Below the pieces are notes generated by a model. It ran no database searches. It saw nothing but the letters and a program-made list of their open reading frames with translations, and had not been told where the DNA came from. From Streptomyces bluensis (GTDB lineage Bacteria > Actinomycetota > Actinomycetes > Streptomycetales > Streptomycetaceae), in assembly GCF_014650715.1 (NCBI RefSeq), contig NZ_BMVM01000005.1, forward strand, positions 1 through 64,000: a DNA stretch of 64,000 bases, given 5' to 3'. Shown here piece by piece: positions 9,225 to 17,396 of this stretch. The translations under genes and the position numbers were made by a program. The number at the start of each line of letters is the position of its first letter. The stretch's first letter is position 1.

Positions 9225-9339
9225 GGCGTGCTCCTTCGAGGGGGCTCCACCGTAGGCGGAGCGAGCGGAGGGGAGAAGTGCCGGATCCCCGGGGTGAAGG
9301 GCCGGCCGCGCCGGGGGCTGCGACGTCACCTGCTGCCCC

Positions 9340-9366
9340 GGCTAATTAACCCACTGGATAGTTAGT
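9340..9366 (-). promoter_or_regulatory. Candidate TetR operator in front of the MHS transporter
   Basis: Read on the minus strand, this 27-base site has ACTAAC, then CCAGT, then ATTAG at the same spacing as the site at 10288-10314, with 20 of 27 bases identical. It lies about 115 bases upstream of the transporter start. Two matching sites in front of the two transcription units that flank one TetR gene are strong circumstantial evidence for a shared operator. Confidence 0.6.
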
Positions 9367-9485
9367 AGTGGTTGGGCAGTGATGTTGCGCTCAGGTGTCC
9401 GGGGTGTCAAGAGGTCGCGTCGAAGGGCGTTCGCGGCGGGCCGGGGCGCGCGGTCGCGCAGGGGCCAGGCCCGTCGTGGAGCGGC

Positions 9486-10151
9486 TCAGTCCGAGGCGCG
9501 GTCCGCCGTCAGATAGGCGATGACCATGTCACCGAGCATGGTCCGGTAGTGCTCGCGTTGGTCGGCGGCGACCAGATCGCGGCCGAAGAGGGCGCCGAAC
9601 GTGTGCCGGTTGGCGACGCGGAAGAAGCAGAACGAGCTGATCATCGCGTGCAGGTCCACGGCGTCCACGTCCGCGGTGAACAGGCCCGCCTTCCGGCCCG
9701 ACGCCAGGATGCGGCGGATGACCTCCAGTGCGGGGGAGCCGATGCGGCCCAGCTCCTCGGAGGCGGCGATGTGTTCCGCCTCGTGGATGTTCTCGATGCT
9801 CACCAGGCGGATGAAGTCGGGGTGCGCCTCGTGGTGGTCGAAGGTCAGCTCGGCCAGTCGGCGGATGGCCGCGACCGGGTCCAGGTGCTCGACGTCCAGC
9901 TCCTGCTCGGCCTGCCGGATCACCGAGTACGCACGCTCCAGAACGGCCGTGAACAGCTGCTCCTTGCCGCCGAAGTAGTAGTAGATCATCCGCTTCGTGG
10001 TGCGGGTGCGGGCCGCGATCTCGTCGACGCGCGCCCCGGCGTACCCCGCGCGGGCGAACTCCGCGGTCGCCACGTCGAGGATCTCGGCCCTCGTGCGGGC
10101 CGCGTCGCGCAGCCGCCCGCCGGAACGGGCCGGCTCGTCGACAGTGGTCAT
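9486..10151 (-). CDS. TetR-family regulator of the quinate/shikimate locus
   Basis: A 221-residue TetR-type repressor. The N-terminal HTH spans about residues 17-63, with the core V-D-E-I-A-A-R-T-R-T-T-K-R-M-I-Y-Y-Y-F-G-G-K-E-Q-L-F typical of the family; the all-helical remainder would bind the inducer. Arg-Met-Ile at the recognition helix resembles regulators of aromatic catabolism. GAGGA precedes the ATG. The gene lies between the transporter and the divergent dehydrogenase, and both promoters hold the same 27-bp motif, so it most likely represses uptake and catabolism until a pathway intermediate binds. Ligand identity is inferred from context. Confidence 0.92.
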   Translation of the reverse strand: MTTVDEPARSGGRLRDAARTRAEILDVATAEFARAGYAGARVDEIAARTRTTKRMIYYYFGGKEQLFTAVLERAYSVIRQAEQELDVEHLDPVAAIRRLAELTFDHHEAHPDFIRLVSIENIHEAEHIAASEELGRIGSPALEVIRRILASGRKAGLFTADVDAVDLHAMISSFCFFRVANRHTFGALFGRDLVAADQREHYRTMLGDMVIAYLTADRASD

Positions 10152-10287
10152 CGGATTCCTCGGATTTCTCGGCGTCCTTCGGTCGGGGCGGCCCCCGGCG
10201 GTCGAGGTCCAGTGTCCGCGATGAAGGGCTTCCAGTGCCCGTGATTCTAGAAGCAGGTGGTTCCCAGAAAGTCCGGGGCCTGATATG

Positions 10288-10314
10288 ACTAACGAACCAG
10301 TTCGTACATTAGTC
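10288..10314. promoter_or_regulatory. Candidate TetR operator between the TetR gene and the dehydrogenase
   Basis: An imperfect palindrome with GAAC, two bases, GTTC at its centre (10294-10303) and ACTAA/TTAGT outer arms. It sits 31 bases ahead of the dehydrogenase start and about 137 bases ahead of the TetR start, so it could control both divergent genes. It matches the site at 9340-9366 in 20 of 27 positions. Confidence 0.65.
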
Positions 10315-10345
10315 GCTCAGTAAGCCCCCCGCAGGAGGCCCCGCC

Positions 10346-11221
10346 GTGCCCCAGGACTCGTACCTCGTCGGTCTCATCGGGTCGGGCATCGGGCCCTCGC
10401 TCAGCCCCGCACTGCACGAACGCGAGGCCGACCGGCAGGGCCTGCGCTACATCTACCGCCTGATCGACATCGACACCCTCCGTACCGGACCCGAGTCGGT
10501 GGGCGACCTCGTACGGGCCGCCCGCGACCTGGGCTTCGACGGGCTGAACATCACGCACCCGTGCAAGCAGCTCGTCATCGAGCACCTGGACGCGCTGTCC
10601 CCGGGGGCCGAGGCGCTCGGCGCGGTCAACACCGTCGTCTTCGAGGACGGCCGCTCCATCGGCCACAACACGGACGTCACCGGCTTCGCGGCCTCCTTCG
10701 CCCGCGGCCTGCCCGACGTCCCGCTGGAGCACGTGGTGCAACTGGGCGCCGGAGGCGCGGGCGCGGCCGTCGCCCACGCCACGCTCACCCTCGGCGCCGG
10801 GCACATCACCGTCGTCGACGCGATGCCCGACCGGTCCGCCGACCTCGCCGCCTCCCTGAACCGGCACTTCGGCACCGGCCGCGCGGCCGCCGCGACCCCC
10901 GACGCCCTGCCCCGGCTGCTGGCCGGCGCCGACGGCGTCGTCCACGCGACACCCACCGGGATGGCCGCCCACCCCGGCCTGCCGTTTCCGGCGGAGCTGC
11001 TGCGGCCGGGGTTGTGGGTCGCCGAAGTGGTCTACCGGCCGCTGGAGACGGAGCTGTTGCGCACCGCCCGAGCGGCCCGCTGCGCCGTTCTGGACGGGGG
11101 CGGGATGGCGGTGTTCCAGGCCGCGGACGCGTTCCGCCTCTTCACCGGCCGGGAGCCGGACACCGCCCGGATGCTGGCGGACATCACCGAGTTGACCGGC
11201 GTTGCGCGTATCCGCAACTGA
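10346..11221 (+). CDS. Shikimate/quinate 5-dehydrogenase (catabolic AroE homologue)
   Basis: A 291-residue AroE-family enzyme. The substrate loop G-P-S-L-S-P-A-L-H is near residue 17, the catalytic-lysine segment N-I-T-H-P-C-K-Q near 70, N-T-D-V-T-G-F near 107, and the nucleotide loop G-A-G-G-A-G-A-A near 134. After the second beta strand the sequence is V-V-D-A-M-P-D, with an acidic residue where NADP-specific AroE has N-R-T, so NAD is the likelier cofactor and oxidation (quinate to dehydroquinate, shikimate to dehydroshikimate) the likelier direction. The GTG start has CAGGAGG upstream. Sixty-one bases separate it from the next gene, which consumes dehydroshikimate. Confidence 0.93.
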   Translation: MPQDSYLVGLIGSGIGPSLSPALHEREADRQGLRYIYRLIDIDTLRTGPESVGDLVRAARDLGFDGLNITHPCKQLVIEHLDALSPGAEALGAVNTVVFEDGRSIGHNTDVTGFAASFARGLPDVPLEHVVQLGAGGAGAAVAHATLTLGAGHITVVDAMPDRSADLAASLNRHFGTGRAAAATPDALPRLLAGADGVVHATPTGMAAHPGLPFPAELLRPGLWVAEVVYRPLETELLRTARAARCAVLDGGGMAVFQAADAFRLFTGREPDTARMLADITELTGVARIRN

Positions 11222-11282
11222 GCGCCGCCCCGCGGCCCCTCGGGCGCGTTACCGGATCCCAAGCCCTGAAGGAGCACCGTCC

Positions 11283-13094
11283 ATGCGTACCTCCATCGCC
11301 ACCGTCTCGCTCAGCGGATCGCTCACCGAGAAGCTCACGGCCGCCTCCCGGGCGGGATTCGACGGCGTCGAGATCTTCGAGAACGACCTGCTCGCCAGCC
11401 CCCTCACCCCCGAGGACATCCGCGCCCGCTGCGCCGACCTGGGCCTGAGCATCGACCTCTACCAGCCGATGCGCGACATCGAGGCCGTGCCGCCCGAGGA
11501 GTTCGCCCGCAACCTGCGGCGCGCCCGCCACAAGTTCGAGCTGATGAGCCGCCTCGGCGCCGACACCGTCCTCGTCTGCTCCAGCGTCTCCCCGCTCGCC
11601 GAGGACGATGACGCGCTCGCCGCCGCCCAGCTGAGCCAACTGGCCCAGCTCGCCCAGGACTTCGGTATCCGCGTCGCATACGAGGCGCTGGCGTGGGGGC
11701 GGCACGTGAACACGTACGACCACGCCTGGCGCATCGTCGAGGCGGCCGGCCATCCGGCGCTCGGCACCTGCCTGGACAGCTTCCACATCCTCGCCCGCGG
11801 CTCCGACCCCAAGGACCTCGAAGGCCTCGCGGACATCCCCGGCGAGAAGATCTTTTTCCTGCAACTCGCCGACGCCCCGCTCATGGCGATGGACGTCCTG
11901 CAGTGGAGCCGCCACTACCGCTGCTTCCCCGGTCAGGGCGGCCTCGACGTCACCGGCCTGCTGCGGCACGTCATCGCCGCCGGATACCGGGGGCCGCTGT
12001 CCCTGGAGGTCTTCAACGACGTGTTCCGGCAGGCCGAGGCGGGTCCCACCGCCGTCGACGCGCACCGCTCCCTCCTCGTCCTGAAGGAGGCGGCCGGCCT
12101 GGCCGCGCTGCCCGCACCCGTCGTCCCCACGGGGGCGGCCTTCGTCGAACTCGTCACCGCCGACGCCGAACCCGCCTCCGCGCTCCTCGGCGCGCTCGGC
12201 TTCGCCCGGACGGCCCGCCACCGCAGCAAGCCCGTGGACCTGTGGCAGCAGGGCGAGGCCCGCGTCCTCGTCAACACGGGCCCGGCCGCCCGGCGCCACG
12301 GCACCTCTCTCGCCGCCGTCGGCCTGGAGTCCCCGGATCCCGCCGGAGCGGCCCGCCGCGCCGAGTCCCTCCTCGCCCCCGTACTGCCGCGCCGCCGCGC
12401 CCCCGGGGACGCGCCCCTCGACGCGGTGGCCGCCCCCGACGGCACGGAACTCTTCTTCGTCGCCACGGACCCCGTGGCCGCTGAAGGCGAGCCCGAACTC
12501 CCCGACTGGCGCGCCGACTTCGTGGACGTCCCGCACCAGGACGCCACCCCCCACGGAGTCACCCGCATCGACCACCTGGCCCTCACCCAGCCCTGGCACG
12601 AGTTCGACGAGGCGGTCCTCTTCCACCGCAGCGTGCTCGGACTGCACGCCCAGGAGAGCGTCGACGTCGCCGACCCCTACGGACTGCACCGCAGCCGCGC
12701 CGTCAGCAACGCCGACGGCAGCGTCCGCATCGCCCTCGGCGTCGGCCCCGCTCCCACCGACGACGGCGCCCGCGCCCAGCACATCGCGCTCGCCACCGAC
12801 GACGTGGTCGCGACGGCCCGCGCGTTCCTTGCCGCCGGCGGCCGACTGCTGTCACTGCCCGCGAACTACCACGACGACCTGGCCGCCCGGTACGCGTTCG
12901 CCGACGGGGAGCTGGAGACGTACCGAGAGCTGAGCATCCTCTACGACCGGGACGCGCACGGCGAGTTCCGGCACTGCTACACCCACACCGTCGGCCGCGT
13001 CTTCTTCGAACTCGTCCAGCGCGACGGCGGCTACCGCGGCTACGGCGCCCGGAACGCGCCGGTCCGGCTGGCCGCGCAGCACGCCGCGCGGTGA
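11283..13094 (+). CDS. 3-dehydroshikimate dehydratase fused to an HPPD-like domain
   Basis: A 603-residue fusion of the QsuB/QuiC type that converts 3-dehydroshikimate to protocatechuate. Residues 1-280 are a TIM barrel of the xylose-isomerase/sugar-epimerase class with metal ligands in Y-E-A-L-A-W-G, L-D-S-F-H-I and S-L-E-V-F-N-D. Residues about 285-590 resemble 4-hydroxyphenylpyruvate dioxygenase, and the His-His-Glu metal triad is present (R-I-D-H-L-A-L, Q-H-I-A-L-A-T and F-F-E-L-V-Q-R). GAAGGAG precedes the ATG at 11283. Protocatechuate ring-cleavage genes are not in the window. What the second domain oxidises, if anything, is not evident. Confidence 0.93.
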   Translation: MRTSIATVSLSGSLTEKLTAASRAGFDGVEIFENDLLASPLTPEDIRARCADLGLSIDLYQPMRDIEAVPPEEFARNLRRARHKFELMSRLGADTVLVCSSVSPLAEDDDALAAAQLSQLAQLAQDFGIRVAYEALAWGRHVNTYDHAWRIVEAAGHPALGTCLDSFHILARGSDPKDLEGLADIPGEKIFFLQLADAPLMAMDVLQWSRHYRCFPGQGGLDVTGLLRHVIAAGYRGPLSLEVFNDVFRQAEAGPTAVDAHRSLLVLKEAAGLAALPAPVVPTGAAFVELVTADAEPASALLGALGFARTARHRSKPVDLWQQGEARVLVNTGPAARRHGTSLAAVGLESPDPAGAARRAESLLAPVLPRRRAPGDAPLDAVAAPDGTELFFVATDPVAAEGEPELPDWRADFVDVPHQDATPHGVTRIDHLALTQPWHEFDEAVLFHRSVLGLHAQESVDVADPYGLHRSRAVSNADGSVRIALGVGPAPTDDGARAQHIALATDDVVATARAFLAAGGRLLSLPANYHDDLAARYAFADGELETYRELSILYDRDAHGEFRHCYTHTVGRVFFELVQRDGGYRGYGARNAPVRLAAQHAAR

Positions 13095-13095
13095 C

Positions 13096-14562
13096 TCAAC
13101 TACGGCTGACGGACCTGGTCACACCGGCGAGGACCGTCGTGGCCAGAATCCAGCCCGTGATGATCAGGACGTAGGACAGCGTCTGATACCAGCCCTGCGG
13201 GGCGAACGCGCCCTCCTGGCCGAAGGAGATCACCGGCAGCAGCAGGTCGAGCGTGTAGAACACCGGGTCGAACTGCGGGGCCTCGGACGGCTTCAGCGGG
13301 GGCGGGTGGTGCAGCCCGTACGCGGCCGAGCCGACGGCGAGCAGCGACAGCAGCCAGACGCAGGCCCGCAGCGGGCGGAAGCCGTAGCCGACGGTCGCGT
13401 CCTGGACGTGGCCCCACAGGCGGCCGTACCAGGCGAGCGTGGAGCGGTGGCGGCGCTGCTTGGCGAGTTGCACGAGGCGGGCCGCTTGGTCGTCGCCGAT
13501 GCGGCGGTAGGCGGCGGTCAACTGCTCGTAGGCGTGCGGGACATAGCCCTCGCGGTCCCGTTCCAGCATCGGCAGGCGGCGCTCGGCGGGCTCATGGGGG
13601 ATGAGCGTGGTGTAGCCGAGGTTGTTGAGGAGGACCACGTCCGGCACCGCCTCCGGTTCCAGGAACAGGACGTCGATCTGGGTGCGGCGCAGATTGAGTC
13701 TGCCGTCCAGCGACGCGCTGCCCCGCAGCCAGAGTTCCCCGAACACGGAGCCGCTCGCCCGCAGCGCCGCGTCGCCGGGGTTCGACAGACGGATGTGCGA
13801 CAGGTCGAGGCGGCCCGCGACACGGGCGCCGCCCAGGCCGATCCAGCCGTGCGCCTCCAGGCGCCGCATGAGGACATTGCCCTCCACGACAAGGGTCTGC
13901 GCGTCGAGGACGGCGTGGCCCGGGTGGTGGAGCCGCGCCCCGTTGAGGTCGACCGATCCGGAGACGGCGGCACCGTCGAGCCGTATCTCGCCGTGCGTGC
14001 GCAGCCCGGGCGCGCATATCTCGTCCTCGATGGTCGCCTGCTTGAGTTGCAGGACGGGCTGCGGTCCGTCCGAGGCGGTGAGCTCCGCCCCCTCCAGGAA
14101 CAGCGTCCCCGAGATGTGCGCCCCGCCGAGGCGCACCGGGCCGCGCACCCGGCAGCCTGTCAGCCGCAGGCTGCCGTCCACTCTGGCACGCGCCGAGGCC
14201 AGGCCGGGAAGCACGGAGCCGGTCAGGTTGAGGTAACTCAGGTGGGCGCCGGAGAGATCGGGAGCGTCGTCGAAGCGGCACTGGCTCAGGCGTACGACGC
14301 TGTCGACCGTCGCGTACCGCAGGTCCAGGACGCCGGTGATCCGGGCACCGGCGACCTTGAGCGCGGCGACCTCCCCCTCCTGCCGCGGAGCCTTCAGCAG
14401 CAGCGCCCGCAGCACGCTCGCCCGTACGGTCCGCTCCGGCCCCCCGTCACCGCCGGGCACGGCGTCCTCGTCCTCGACTGTACGGAAGTCCACGGCCTCG
14501 CCCCGGGGGAACGCCCGCCACACCCGCGCCTCGGCCGGCGTCAGATCGTTGATCTCGCTCAC
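13096..14562 (-). CDS. Membrane protein with pentapeptide-like repeats, unknown function
   Basis: About 488 residues from the GTG at 14562, with no clear ribosome site; the frame stays open to 14685 but that part resembles non-coding sequence. From residue 60 to 310 it has short beta-coil repeats with the rhythm of pentapeptide proteins (L-R-L-T-G-C-R-V, L-F-L-E-G-A-E-L, V-D-L-N-G-A-R-L). A charged cytoplasmic stretch and two or three C-terminal membrane helices follow, the last being Y-V-L-I-I-T-G-W-I-L-A-T. This domain order is common in Streptomyces membrane proteins of unknown role. It is convergent with the dehydratase with a single base between the stops. Confidence 0.82.
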   Translation of the reverse strand: MSEINDLTPAEARVWRAFPRGEAVDFRTVEDEDAVPGGDGGPERTVRASVLRALLLKAPRQEGEVAALKVAGARITGVLDLRYATVDSVVRLSQCRFDDAPDLSGAHLSYLNLTGSVLPGLASARARVDGSLRLTGCRVRGPVRLGGAHISGTLFLEGAELTASDGPQPVLQLKQATIEDEICAPGLRTHGEIRLDGAAVSGSVDLNGARLHHPGHAVLDAQTLVVEGNVLMRRLEAHGWIGLGGARVAGRLDLSHIRLSNPGDAALRASGSVFGELWLRGSASLDGRLNLRRTQIDVLFLEPEAVPDVVLLNNLGYTTLIPHEPAERRLPMLERDREGYVPHAYEQLTAAYRRIGDDQAARLVQLAKQRRHRSTLAWYGRLWGHVQDATVGYGFRPLRACVWLLSLLAVGSAAYGLHHPPPLKPSEAPQFDPVFYTLDLLLPVISFGQEGAFAPQGWYQTLSYVLIITGWILATTVLAGVTRSVSRS

Positions 14563-14752
14563 GCCGGGACTCTGACGTGACCCCTCCGGGCTGTCAACTC
14601 GCCGTGGCTGTCCGAAATCCCGGCTGACACCGCGCCCGGAACGCCATGAGACTGGCACCCCGCGCACCCGCACCACACACACCATTCACCCACGCCACCC
14701 ACACCCACCCTGCACCCTCAGTCGAACGCACCCGACGCGGAGGCGGACCGCC

Positions 14753-16363
14753 ATGCCGAACGGAGCGCAGATCCTCATCGAAGGCCTCGTGGACGCGGGC
14801 GTCGAGGTGTGTTTCGCCCATCCCGGCACCTCCGCGGCGCACATCGTGGCCGCCCTGGACGACGTGCCCCGGATGCGGCCCGTCCTGTGCCTCGTCGAGG
14901 GGGTCGCCACGGGCGCCGCCGACGGCTACGCGCGCATCGCGGAGAAACCGGCCTGCACGCTTCTGCATCGGGGCGCGGGCCTGGCGAACGGACTGGTCCA
15001 CCTCCACAACGCCCGGCGCGCCGGCACCCCCGTCGTGAACATCGTCGGCGACCACGCGCCGCGGCACCACCGCCTCGACGCGCCCCTGGAGTCCGACATC
15101 ACCTCTCTGGCCCGCACGGTGTCCGGCTGGACCCGGCGCACGTATCAGGTCACCGAACTGGCGGGGGACGTCGCGGAGGCGGTCGCGGCGGCGTACGGAC
15201 CTCCCGGCGCGGTGGCGACCCTGGTCGTGCCCGCGGACGTGTCCTCGTCGGAGGCGGACAAGAGCTCCGGGACGGGCCGGGGCGAGGTTGCGGAGTTCCT
15301 TCAGGAAGGCCCCAGGTCCCGGACGGGTGCCGTGTCCTCGGCGGCCGTGGCGGCGGCCGCCGAGGTGCTGCGGTCCGGGGAACCGGCCGTCCTCCTCCTC
15401 GGCGGCGCCGCCACCCACGGCCCCGGACTGCACGCCGCCGCCCGTGTCGCCGCGGCGACGGGCGCCCGGCTGCTCTGCGAACCCTTCCCGGCCCGGCTGG
15501 AGCGCGGCGCCGGACTTCCCCCGGTCGAGCGGCTCGCCTGCGGAACCGCCGACGCCTTCGTCCAACTCGCCGACGTACGGCACCTGTTGCTGGCGGGCGC
15601 CACGACACCGGCGGCCTTCGCCGCGTATCCGGATCAGCACGGCCGCCAGGTACCGGCCGGCCGCCTCATACCGGACGGCTGCGAGGTGCGGTCGCTGGCC
15701 GAGGGGAGGGAGGACGTGACGGCGGCGCTGGAAGCACTGGCGGGTGCCTTCGATCCCCCGCGTCCCGTTCCGCAGAAGTCCCCCCGTCGTCCCGGACGCC
15801 CCACCGGTGAGCTCACCGCCGAGTCGGCCGCCGCGGCGATCGGCGCGCTGCTGCCCGAGGGAGCGATCGTCGTCGACGAGTCGAACACCGCGGGACTGTG
15901 GCTGCCGGACGCCACCGCGGGCGCTCCGCCGCACGACTGGCTGACCCTGACCGGCGGCGCCATCGGCCAGGGACTGCCCGCGGCGGTGGGCGCCGCGCTG
16001 GCCGCCCCCGACCGGCCCGTGCTCGCCCTGGAAGCGGACGGCAGCGCGATGCACACCCCCCAAGCACTGTGGACGATGGCCCGCGAGGAACTCGACGTCA
16101 CCGTCGTCGTCTTCGACAACCGCTCCTACTCCGCCCTCGGCCTGGAGCTGATGTCCACCGGCGCCGACCCCCACGGGGAACGGGCCGCCGACCTCCTCGA
16201 ACTGTCCCGGCCCGACCTGGACTTCGTCGGTCTCGCCCGCTCCCTGGGCGTCCCCGCCGAACAGGCCACCACCGCGGAGGAGTTCACCGCCCTGCTGAAC
16301 CGGGCCCTCGCCGAGCCCGGCCCCTACCTCGTCGACTGCGACGTACCGCGGGCGGGAGTTTGA
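14753..16363 (+). CDS. ThDP-dependent enzyme, acetolactate synthase large-subunit family
   Basis: A 536-residue enzyme with the three-domain layout of the pyruvate oxidase/decarboxylase superfamily. The catalytic Glu lies in C-L-V-E-G-V-A-T-G-A-A-D-G-Y-A near residue 51. The ThDP/Mg motif near 425 is E-A-D-G-S-A-M-H-T-P-Q-A-L-W ending in V-F-D-N, so the usual G-D-G is A-D-G. It is alone, with no small regulatory subunit, so it is unlikely to be the biosynthetic acetolactate synthase. Benzoylformate or oxalyl-CoA decarboxylase-type chemistry, or another 2-keto acid lyase, is equally possible. GGAGG lies 10 bases before the ATG. Confidence 0.9.
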   Translation: MPNGAQILIEGLVDAGVEVCFAHPGTSAAHIVAALDDVPRMRPVLCLVEGVATGAADGYARIAEKPACTLLHRGAGLANGLVHLHNARRAGTPVVNIVGDHAPRHHRLDAPLESDITSLARTVSGWTRRTYQVTELAGDVAEAVAAAYGPPGAVATLVVPADVSSSEADKSSGTGRGEVAEFLQEGPRSRTGAVSSAAVAAAAEVLRSGEPAVLLLGGAATHGPGLHAAARVAAATGARLLCEPFPARLERGAGLPPVERLACGTADAFVQLADVRHLLLAGATTPAAFAAYPDQHGRQVPAGRLIPDGCEVRSLAEGREDVTAALEALAGAFDPPRPVPQKSPRRPGRPTGELTAESAAAAIGALLPEGAIVVDESNTAGLWLPDATAGAPPHDWLTLTGGAIGQGLPAAVGAALAAPDRPVLALEADGSAMHTPQALWTMAREELDVTVVVFDNRSYSALGLELMSTGADPHGERAADLLELSRPDLDFVGLARSLGVPAEQATTAEEFTALLNRALAEPGPYLVDCDVPRAGV

Positions 16364-16415
16364 CGACAGGACCTAGGTGTTCCGTTTCCGCGCCCTGTCC
16401 TGGTGGGCGGGGAAA

Positions 16416-17303
16416 CTACGGGGACGACTCGACCGCGTGGCCGCCGAACTGGTTGCGGAGCGCCGCGATCAGCTTCATCTGGGGGGAGTCGTCCTGCCGG
16501 GAGGCGAAGCGGGCGAACAGGGACGCGGTGATCGCCGGCAGCGGCACCGCGTTGTCGATCGCGGCCTCCACCGTCCAGCGCCCCTCACCCGAGTCCTCCG
16601 CATAGCCGCGCAACTTCTCCAGGTGCTCGTCCTCGTCGAGCGCGTTGACCGCGAGGTCGAGGAGCCAGGAGCGAATGACCGTCCCCTCCTGCCAGGAGCG
16701 GAACACCTCGCGCACGGACGTCACGGAGTCCACCTTCTCCAGCAGCTCCCATCCCTCCGCGTACGCCTGCATCATCGCGTACTCGATCCCGTTGTGGACC
16801 ATCTTCGCGAAGTGCCCGGCGCCCACCTTGCCGGCGTGGACGTACCCGTACGGCCCCTCCGGCTTGAGCGCCTCGAAGATCGGCTGGAGCCGCTCCACAT
16901 GCTCCTTCTCACCGCCGACCATCAGCGCGTAGCCGTTCTCCAGGCCCCAGACGCCGCCGGACACACCCGCGTCCACGAAACCGATGCCGTGCGCGGCCAG
17001 CTGCTCCGCGTGCTTCTCGTCGTCCGTCCAGCGCGAGTTGCCGCCGTCGACGACCGTGTCACCGGGGGACAGCAGGCCGGCCAGCTCGTCGACGACCGAC
17101 TGTGTGGGACCGCCCGCGGGCACCATCACCCACACCACCCGCGGACCGTCCAGCCTCTCCACGAGTTCGTGCAGGCTGCTCACATCGGAGACTTCGGGAT
17201 TGCGGTCGTAGCCGACGACGGTGTGGCCCGCGCGGCGGATCCGCTCGCGCATGTTGCCGCCCATCTTGCCGAGGCCGATGAGACCCAGCTGCATCGCTGC
17301 CAT
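16416..17303 (-). CDS. gnd: 6-phosphogluconate dehydrogenase, decarboxylating (short form)
   Basis: A 295-residue enzyme that oxidises and decarboxylates 6-phosphogluconate to ribulose 5-phosphate. The nucleotide loop G-L-I-G-L-G-K-M-G-G-N-M is at the start, the substrate loop D-A-G-V-S-G-G-V-W-G-L-E-N-G near 110, and the catalytic Lys in G-A-G-H-F-A-K-M-V-H-N-G-I-E-Y near 165. At about 300 residues it belongs to the short bacterial class rather than the 470-residue class. Two Met codons nine bases apart can start it; AAGGAG lies upstream. It is the last gene of zwf-opcA-gnd, separated from opcA by a tandem-repeat spacer. Confidence 0.95.
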   Translation of the reverse strand: MAAMQLGLIGLGKMGGNMRERIRRAGHTVVGYDRNPEVSDVSSLHELVERLDGPRVVWVMVPAGGPTQSVVDELAGLLSPGDTVVDGGNSRWTDDEKHAEQLAAHGIGFVDAGVSGGVWGLENGYALMVGGEKEHVERLQPIFEALKPEGPYGYVHAGKVGAGHFAKMVHNGIEYAMMQAYAEGWELLEKVDSVTSVREVFRSWQEGTVIRSWLLDLAVNALDEDEHLEKLRGYAEDSGEGRWTVEAAIDNAVPLPAITASLFARFASRQDDSPQMKLIAALRNQFGGHAVESSP

Positions 17304-17357
17304 GTCAGTTCACTTCTCCTTGAACGTTCCGAAGACTGCGGTAGACCGTCACGAGGG

Positions 17358-17396
17358 CATGGGGACCTCGGACATGGGGACCTCAGACATGGGGGG
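17358..17396. repeat. 15-bp tandem repeat spanning the opcA stop and the opcA-gnd spacer
   Basis: The unit CATGGGGACCTCGGA (plus strand) occurs at 17358-17372 and 17373-17387 (one mismatch), with a partial third copy to 17396. On the coding strand each unit begins its own ATG-TCN-GAG-GTC-CCC, so the array also spells a 13-codon open frame M-S-E-V-P-M-S-E-V-P-M-P-S at 17390-17349 that overlaps the opcA stop. No ribosome site of note precedes it. It may be only slippage DNA. Confidence 0.6.

Noticed and set aside
14753..16363. Biosynthetic acetolactate synthase (ilvB)
   Set aside because: No ilvN or ilvC follows, and the ThDP motif is A-D-G rather than G-D-G, so a branched-chain amino acid role is not supported.
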